10,107 bases of DNA. It comes from Euryarchaeota archaeon UBA556. Lineage in GTDB: Archaea > Thermoplasmatota > Poseidoniia > Poseidoniales > Thalassarchaeaceae. Every line of letters starts with the position of its first letter. Positions within the stretch are counted from its first letter, which is position 1. The stretch covers positions 1-10,107 of the forward strand of contig DADI01000082.1 of NCBI GenBank assembly GCA_002494975.1, read 5' to 3'. The notes beneath the pieces were generated by a model. It saw nothing but the letters and a program-made list of their open reading frames with translations, did no database searches and had not been told where the DNA came from. Position numbers and translations under genes: made by a program. This document shows, piece after piece, positions 6,110-10,107 of this stretch.

Positions 6110-6125
6110 TAACTTAGGAATTAAA

Positions 6126-8255
6126 TTATTCATAATCACGAATGCTAATTCCTTTAGGGAAACGAGGAATTCCTTTAGGAGTAAGTTCTTGATATTGCAC
6201 TGTGAGTGGCTTACCAATAAATTTAGTCGGAGTTAAATTCCATTCGTTCCAAAGTTTTTTCCGGGAATCTATTGTTCCTAAAGGAACAACTTCGAAGGTA
6301 TGTTCTTTATCTGCAGTTTCACAAGTCCAAATTATGGCTCCGGCTGCGTTTCCAGTTCCTTGTTTAGCCCCTACTATATTGAATTCTGAATCTTTCATTT
6401 TCTTGTATTTTATTAAGTTCCAAGAACGACTAAAATCATAGGGCATTTTTAGATTTCTAATCATTAGTCCTTCATAACCTTCATCTACGAAAGTGTCATG
6501 AATTTTTTCTAAATCATTTTCAGAATTAACTAAAATGTTTTGCGTTAAGTTGACTGGCAGTCCCGCATCAAATTCTGATAACTTTTTTATTTCACTTTTA
6601 TCAGTCACTGGATCCATATCATCAATTAAAGAGAATACGTAGGCTTGATATAGACTAGCAAGAACTCCATAACGGTCGGTATAGGCAGCATGATAACCGA
6701 CTTTATCCATACAAAGAGCATTAAAATTTTTCATTACCTCATCTTTTTTATCAGAAAATTTGTAAAATAGTTCATATGTTTCCTCTGTAGGAGCATAAAA
6801 GAAATCATACATACGATATTGTAATTTAGATATATCCTTCTGATCCTTTTCATCAAACGTTTTTTTACGACACAAACCAGATATTCTATCAAATTCTAAT
6901 TGATGCGAATATAACTCGCCGTCTAAATATATACCGTCTTTAAGAATTTGCTTCATCATTCTAAGGCGTTTGGAATCTATAACTTTATGAGTAGATTGAC
7001 TCTCGAACCAAGGCTCATCTCCAACATATTCTAAATTAGTTGAGAATGCAGATCTCCAGAACGTATCATCGAGTTTAATGTAATCGGTATAACTTTTTTC
7101 TGCCAAAGCAATTTCGAGATCCTTAGTAGGTATATTTCCATTTACTACTTGTAATTCATCTTCATTATCTATAGTATATACTGGAGTTCCCTTAGCCATT
7201 TTGTTTCTTCGCTGGAACTCTTTAAAAGAAAGTAATTTTGTAGAGTTTAAAAATAATCCACTGAATATGTTTTTAATAGTAGCAGATATGTCTGATTTAG
7301 AGGGTTGCCAAACATTTTGAGAATCATAAGTGCCACTTAACCAAGTGTATTCTACTGCACGGCGAGACATGAATTTAGTTATGAAATCTCCATTATCATC
7401 TAAATAGACATGACATAAACATCTAACTCCATCAAACTTTCTTTGAGTTAGAGCCGGATATACAATTCTTTTTCCATGCCCTTTTGAAAAGTCTTTAGCC
7501 AACATAGGTGTTACTTTTGGAATTGCTGGAATTGAAACAGATTTTTTAGTAGGTAATCCAATATCATAATTACTGCGAGAAATTTTCTTAGACATATCAG
7601 ATTCCATTTCTGAATATAACTGAGTCAATAAATCTCGACCCCCTTTAGGAATTATTTCGGTAGGATTGGTGACTACCATATTGGTAGAGTTAAGTTTTCC
7701 ATGAATTGTAATAGTGAATGCTTTAGTCTTTGGATTTTTGAGTATATCATATTTTGATAAGGATCCATAGGCAGGATAATCAGACTCACTTTTAATTTTA
7801 TTTAGGCTATTCCTGAAACCTTCTATAGATGTTGAGAGATTAGATTGACTGGCAGCGATTAATCGATAGTCATTCTCAATCCATTTATCTTCAATAGCGA
7901 TTACTCCTATTTCCTGCCAAACTTGGATGCTACCAGTTTTAGTAAGTTTACTTAAAACGGGAGTAATAGCAAATATAATGTAATTACCGTGAAAGTCATT
8001 ACTAGAAATTATATTTGAGGGTTTATATGAGTTGCTATGATCGAAAACATCTCGAATTTTTATATTACTGGGCATAGCCTGGTTATTGAAAGCCTCAGTT
8101 ACATATTCTGTAATTTTATCATAGTCTCCAATAATTGTGAAAGTAGAATCTTGCCAACCAGGAGTGTTTTTACCTCCAAAAGCCCAGACAGGAGATATCT
8201 TTGCACCACCTAAAGTTAGTCCGATTTGTAATGGTGTAGGGATGCTCATACTCAT
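6126..8255 (-). CDS. ATP-dependent DNA ligase, large multidomain virus-like form
   Basis: This 709-residue protein should seal nicks in duplex DNA using ATP. The nucleotidyltransferase motifs are in order: motif I K-F-D-G-V-R with the adenylated lysine at 273, SRR (297-299), motif III LDGEL (444-448), YRMYDFFY (480-487) near the motif IIIa position, motif IV EGLMIR (595-600) and motif V LIKYKKM (614-620, K616 and K618). An OB-fold region follows (about 624-709), ending RFPKGISIRDYE in the motif VI position. Viral ligases can be near 300 residues; here about 240 residues precede motif I. Residues 178-230 (ITIHGKL ... RDLLTQLYSEMESDMSKK) resemble the WGR-type domain of some phage and giant-virus ligases. 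Motifs I and III are 174 residues apart, much wider than the roughly 40-60 in small viral ligases, so an extra segment is inserted. The TATA box lies 21 nt before the first ATG, and no Shine-Dalgarno sequence is seen. Confidence 0.92.
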   Translation of the reverse strand: MSMSIPTPLQIGLTLGGAKISPVWAFGGKNTPGWQDSTFTIIGDYDKITEYVTEAFNNQAMPSNIKIRDVFDHSNSYKPSNIISSNDFHGNYIIFAITPVLSKLTKTGSIQVWQEIGVIAIEDKWIENDYRLIAASQSNLSTSIEGFRNSLNKIKSESDYPAYGSLSKYDILKNPKTKAFTITIHGKLNSTNMVVTNPTEIIPKGGRDLLTQLYSEMESDMSKKISRSNYDIGLPTKKSVSIPAIPKVTPMLAKDFSKGHGKRIVYPALTQRKFDGVRCLCHVYLDDNGDFITKFMSRRAVEYTWLSGTYDSQNVWQPSKSDISATIKNIFSGLFLNSTKLLSFKEFQRRNKMAKGTPVYTIDNEDELQVVNGNIPTKDLEIALAEKSYTDYIKLDDTFWRSAFSTNLEYVGDEPWFESQSTHKVIDSKRLRMMKQILKDGIYLDGELYSHQLEFDRISGLCRKKTFDEKDQKDISKLQYRMYDFFYAPTEETYELFYKFSDKKDEVMKNFNALCMDKVGYHAAYTDRYGVLASLYQAYVFSLIDDMDPVTDKSEIKKLSEFDAGLPVNLTQNILVNSENDLEKIHDTFVDEGYEGLMIRNLKMPYDFSRSWNLIKYKKMKDSEFNIVGAKQGTGNAAGAIIWTCETADKEHTFEVVPLGTIDSRKKLWNEWNLTPTKFIGKPLTVQYQELTPKGIPRFPKGISIRDYE

Positions 8256-8276
8256 GTATTAAGATGGGAGTAGCAT

Positions 8277-8284
8277 CTATATAA
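8277..8284 (-). promoter_or_regulatory. Archaeal-type TATA box of the DNA ligase gene
   Basis: TTATATAG (within GTTTATATAG) starts just after the stop of the 164-aa gene and lies 21 nt before the ligase ATG at 8255, predicting a leaderless message. It is the closest match in the window to the textbook archaeal box TTTATATA. Confidence 0.65.
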
Positions 8285-8286
8285 AC

Positions 8287-8781
8287 TTACCGGCGGCTTC
8301 CTAAATAGTATCCAGAATAACCAATGGCTCCAATTATTAATCCAATTCCCCAATATTTAGATACCATTCCGATTATGCCAGTATTTAATTTACTTACTAA
8401 ATTATCTTCGGCTAAGTATAATCCATGATCCATAGAAGAACTAGTTCCTTTATCAAAAGTTACAGGGTATGCATTGTTAGGTGGTTCATTTCCATATTCG
8501 TCAGGAGATCCTAGTCCTTCAGAAGTATCCCCTCGACTTCCATTTTCAAAAGGAGTCCCTCTTACACTCATACCTAATTGTTCAGGAGTATAGTGAGTAA
8601 CGGGTGAAGTATTACGAAATGCTAATGCATCCATAGTTACTCCGCCATCAACAACTAACATAGGTTTGCTAGCCGTATCTGCGGCCATAAAACGAGCATC
8701 ACCCATATTATAATTAGCCTTACTGTGAGAATCTTTCAATACATAGGAATCTTTCATTTTTCCATAATTATTAAAACTCAT
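8287..8781 (-). CDS. Small protein with a C-terminal membrane anchor ending in Arg-Arg
   Basis: This 164-residue, cysteine-free protein begins MSFNNYGKMKDSYVLKD. Residues 1-125 are polar, rich in Gly, Ser, Asn, Asp and Tyr, with no recognised domain and probably extended. Residues 143-161 (YWGIGLIIGAIGYSGYYLG) are a Gly-rich membrane segment with small-residue spacing that can favour helix packing, and only GSRR follows. It is therefore tail-anchored, like the 246-aa protein whose chain ends RRG. The gene starts 15 nt after the upstream stop with AAGGGGGT 9 nt before the ATG, so it is probably transcribed with the 231-aa gene. The family is unknown. A minor virion or envelope protein would fit. 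Confidence 0.82.
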   Translation of the reverse strand: MSFNNYGKMKDSYVLKDSHSKANYNMGDARFMAADTASKPMLVVDGGVTMDALAFRNTSPVTHYTPEQLGMSVRGTPFENGSRGDTSEGLGSPDEYGNEPPNNAYPVTFDKGTSSSMDHGLYLAEDNLVSKLNTGIIGMVSKYWGIGLIIGAIGYSGYYLGSRR

Positions 8782-8790
8782 GTATCCAAG

Positions 8791-8798
8791 ACCCCCTT
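8791..8798 (-). promoter_or_regulatory. Purine-rich Shine-Dalgarno-like site
   Basis: AAGGGGGT lies 9 nt before the ATG at 8781 and overlaps the TAA of the upstream gene. It lacks the A of GGAGG and so is a weaker match than the other internal sites. No TATA box is seen upstream. Confidence 0.5.
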
Positions 8799-9492
8799 AC
8801 ATAGTTCCAATGCGCTGATAATTGTTTGCTGGAGCAGGTCCTAGTGGATTATAAGAAGCACTCCAAGGGAATGGATAACGGTATTCGGGCATTGCATCAT
8901 TAGCAACATCGTAAAACCCACTCATATTAGAAAATTGATCTGCATAGGCTCCTCGAGAAGCACCACGATTATCGGGAGTATTTACTGGCCATCCAGTAGC
9001 CCCAGAAATAGTTTGGTAATCTCGTGGATTGAAGGCTAAGGGTGCATGAACGGAAACTCCAGTAGAGTGTCCAGAACTAGTTAGCGGAGTCAAATCATTA
9101 TAAGCGAAGCCCACATGAACTCCAGGTCCATAATCTGCATTAGGTTGATAGATTTGTCCAGGTCCAACTTCTCCAGTAGATAACATTAATTCATTTGTTA
9201 ATTGAGTAGCGGCTCCTTCAGCACCAAAACCTCTGCCATGTGCTTGATGAGGATTAGATCTAAATCGATATTCGGATTGATAATTTACAGGGATGCTAGT
9301 GCTTTCTGCACCGTGAATGTCAGTGGATCCAGAAACAGGTTCCGGATTAATATATTCTAAACTATATTCAGAATTTTTAACTTCTGATTCTTCGGTAGAC
9401 TCGATCGGGAAACCTACTAAAGATTTTATTTGATCTCTAAAACTGTAGACAAAAACTCCAGCAATAACAAGTGGAAAAATTTCATAACTCAT
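8797..9492 (-). CDS. N-terminally anchored, Gly/Pro/Tyr-rich low-complexity protein
   Basis: This 231-residue, cysteine-free protein begins MSYEIFPLVIAGVFVYSFRD. Residues 5-18 are a short membrane segment, followed by the charged RDQIK. The rest is extended and rich in Gly, Ser, Pro, Asn, Tyr and His, with repeated aromatic-proline patches (YRYPFPWSASYNPLGPAP near the C-terminus). Such composition is common in virion surface or matrix-like proteins, but no family is recognised. The start is supported by GGAGTGA 7 nt upstream. It lies 19 nt after the stop of the pentapeptide-repeat gene and 15 nt before the 164-aa gene, so the three probably form one unit of membrane proteins. Confidence 0.82.
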   Translation of the reverse strand: MSYEIFPLVIAGVFVYSFRDQIKSLVGFPIESTEESEVKNSEYSLEYINPEPVSGSTDIHGAESTSIPVNYQSEYRFRSNPHQAHGRGFGAEGAATQLTNELMLSTGEVGPGQIYQPNADYGPGVHVGFAYNDLTPLTSSGHSTGVSVHAPLAFNPRDYQTISGATGWPVNTPDNRGASRGAYADQFSNMSGFYDVANDAMPEYRYPFPWSASYNPLGPAPANNYQRIGTM

Positions 9493-9499
9493 TTATCAA

Positions 9500-9506
9500 T
9501 CACTCC
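9500..9506 (-). promoter_or_regulatory. Shine-Dalgarno site of the 231-aa gene
   Basis: GGAGTGA lies 7 nt before the ATG at 9492. An AAATATAA just upstream overlaps the end of the previous gene and could be a weak TATA box, but its spacing fits less well than the other boxes. Confidence 0.6.
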
Positions 9507-9511
9507 AGCAT

Positions 9512-10107
9512 TTATATTTTAGTAGTTGGAAACTCTGGTAAATTGTCTCCTCTTTGAATGGCATCTATCATATTTACAACAGTTAATCCTCCAGACGGCC
9601 ACAAAGTAGGTGCATTCTTTTCAAATAAAACGTTATTGGCTTTACGCCTTTGAACCATATTGTCTACTATTTGAGTAGCCCCTGGCATTCTATCAAAAGG
9701 TTCTGAAGTCTCTGAATTGTCGGCTACTTCGGCAGCAGATACATCTGACTTATCTGAAACTCTCTTATAAATTTCCACAAGTCCTAATCCTACAAGAATT
9801 GGAGTTAATATCATTAAACTTCCTTTATTGGCTGCTCGATAGCCATCTAGAACGTCTTGAACTGAATCTTTGGAACTACTTTGCTCTGCTTTTTTTACAC
9901 CAGTCATGTTGGCATTTTTCATCTTCGCACCACTCAGGTCGGCACCTTGCAGTTGGGCATATATCAGGTCGGCACCATTCAGGTTTGCACCCAACAGGTA
10001 GGCATTACTCAGGTCGGCATATTGCAGTTTGGCATTATTCAGTTTCGCACCACCCAGTTTAGCATATCTCAGGTCGGCACTAGTCAGGTTGGAATGTCTC
10101 AGGTCGG
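9512..10107 (-). CDS. Pentapeptide-repeat membrane protein, N-terminus outside the window
   Basis: The reading frame is open to the right edge, so the true start lies outside the window; a TTG at 9994 inside the repeats is not a credible start. 197 residues are visible. Residues 1-67 are pentapeptide repeats of the form A-[DNK]-L-x-x (for example GANLNGADLIYAQLQGADLS), predicted to fold as a right-handed quadrilateral beta helix. A linker (KKAEQSSSKDS) follows, then a membrane segment at about residues 96-113 (LMILTPILVGLGLVEIYK) and a polar tail of about 80 residues. Pentapeptide proteins include DNA mimics that act on gyrase, but many have no known role. The membrane anchor argues against a simple gyrase-inhibitor role. 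The protein contains no visible cysteine. It is likely transcribed with the next two membrane-protein genes. Confidence 0.85.
   Translation of the reverse strand, partial: DLRHSNLTSADLRYAKLGGAKLNNAKLQYADLSNAYLLGANLNGADLIYAQLQGADLSGAKMKNANMTGVKKAEQSSSKDSVQDVLDGYRAANKGSLMILTPILVGLGLVEIYKRVSDKSDVSAAEVADNSETSEPFDRMPGATQIVDNMVQRRKANNVLFEKNAPTLWPSGGLTVVNMIDAIQRGDNLPEFPTTKI
9898..10107. repeat. 15-bp tandem coding repeat, 14 units to the window edge
   Basis: The DNA encoding the pentapeptide repeats has a strict 15 bp period, with units such as caccactcaggtcgg and catatatcaggtcgg on the plus strand. Exactly 14 units fit between 9898 and the edge without an indel. The central hydrophobic residue is encoded by CTG in 12 units and ATG in the two nearest the linker, so CAG (or CAT) recurs every 15 bp on the plus strand. 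The array continues outside the window. Confidence 0.9.

Noticed and set aside
2800..6441. Plus-strand frames at 2800-3030, 5036-5311, 5762-5944 and 6202-6441
   Set aside because: All lie antisense within genes whose motifs, coupling and ribosome sites support the minus strand.
9992..9994. TTG at 9994 as the start of the pentapeptide protein
   Set aside because: The same frame continues upstream with perfectly regular repeats to the window edge, and there is no ribosome site before the TTG.
9799..10062. Plus-strand open frame with His/Ser/Gly/Arg repeats
   Set aside because: It is the antisense shadow of the pentapeptide array: its periodicity comes from the 15-bp repeat read on the other strand, and it has no promoter or ribosome site.
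9898..10107. Regular short repeats that could suggest a CRISPR or satellite array
   Set aside because: The period is 15 bp with no unique spacers, and the frame on the minus strand is fully open and gives canonical pentapeptide repeats.

Overview
The window looks like part of an archaeal virus or a related archaeal mobile element, probably marine. No gene is a universal cellular marker, so this assignment is an inference. Three things support it. (1) Six gene starts are preceded by an archaeal-type TATA box (TTAAATAG, TTAAGTAT, TTATATAG and close variants). Five of the boxes sit 21-22 nt before the ATG, which places the predicted transcription start on or next to the start codon, as in leaderless archaeal messages. 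(2) Genes inside a transcription unit instead have Shine-Dalgarno sequences (GAGGTG, GAGGT, AAGGGTG, GGAGTGA) about 7 nt before the start, and two junctions overlap by 4 nt (ATGA, TTGA). (3) The one clearly recognisable enzyme is a virus-like, multidomain ATP-dependent DNA ligase. The exported protein carries a cysteine motif (GC.D..ACNY) that I associate with proteins from marine microbes and metagenomes. The DNA is AT-rich.

All twelve genes lie on the minus strand and are read right to left. From the right edge: an incomplete pentapeptide-repeat membrane protein, then two small single-pass membrane proteins (231 and 164 aa). Next comes the DNA ligase (709 aa) from its own promoter, then a coupled pair (151 and 283 aa) sharing a small beta-barrel-like W-R-[IL]-G-D domain. 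A coupled pair of N-terminally anchored membrane proteins follows (121 and 230 aa), then a large soluble acidic orphan (497 aa). Last are a tail-anchored acidic protein (246 aa) coupled to a secreted cysteine-rich protein (290 aa), and a protein cut by the left edge (111 aa visible).

Six proteins have one predicted membrane segment and the secreted protein has an N-terminal signal. Most of the membrane proteins are cysteine-free with low-complexity regions rich in G, S, P, N and Y. This resembles a structural or membrane module of a virion, or another membrane-bound assembly, with a DNA ligase embedded in it. The functional link between these genes is inferred from context only. There is no rRNA, tRNA, CRISPR array, transposase or integrase, and no gene-free stretch exceeds 84 bp.
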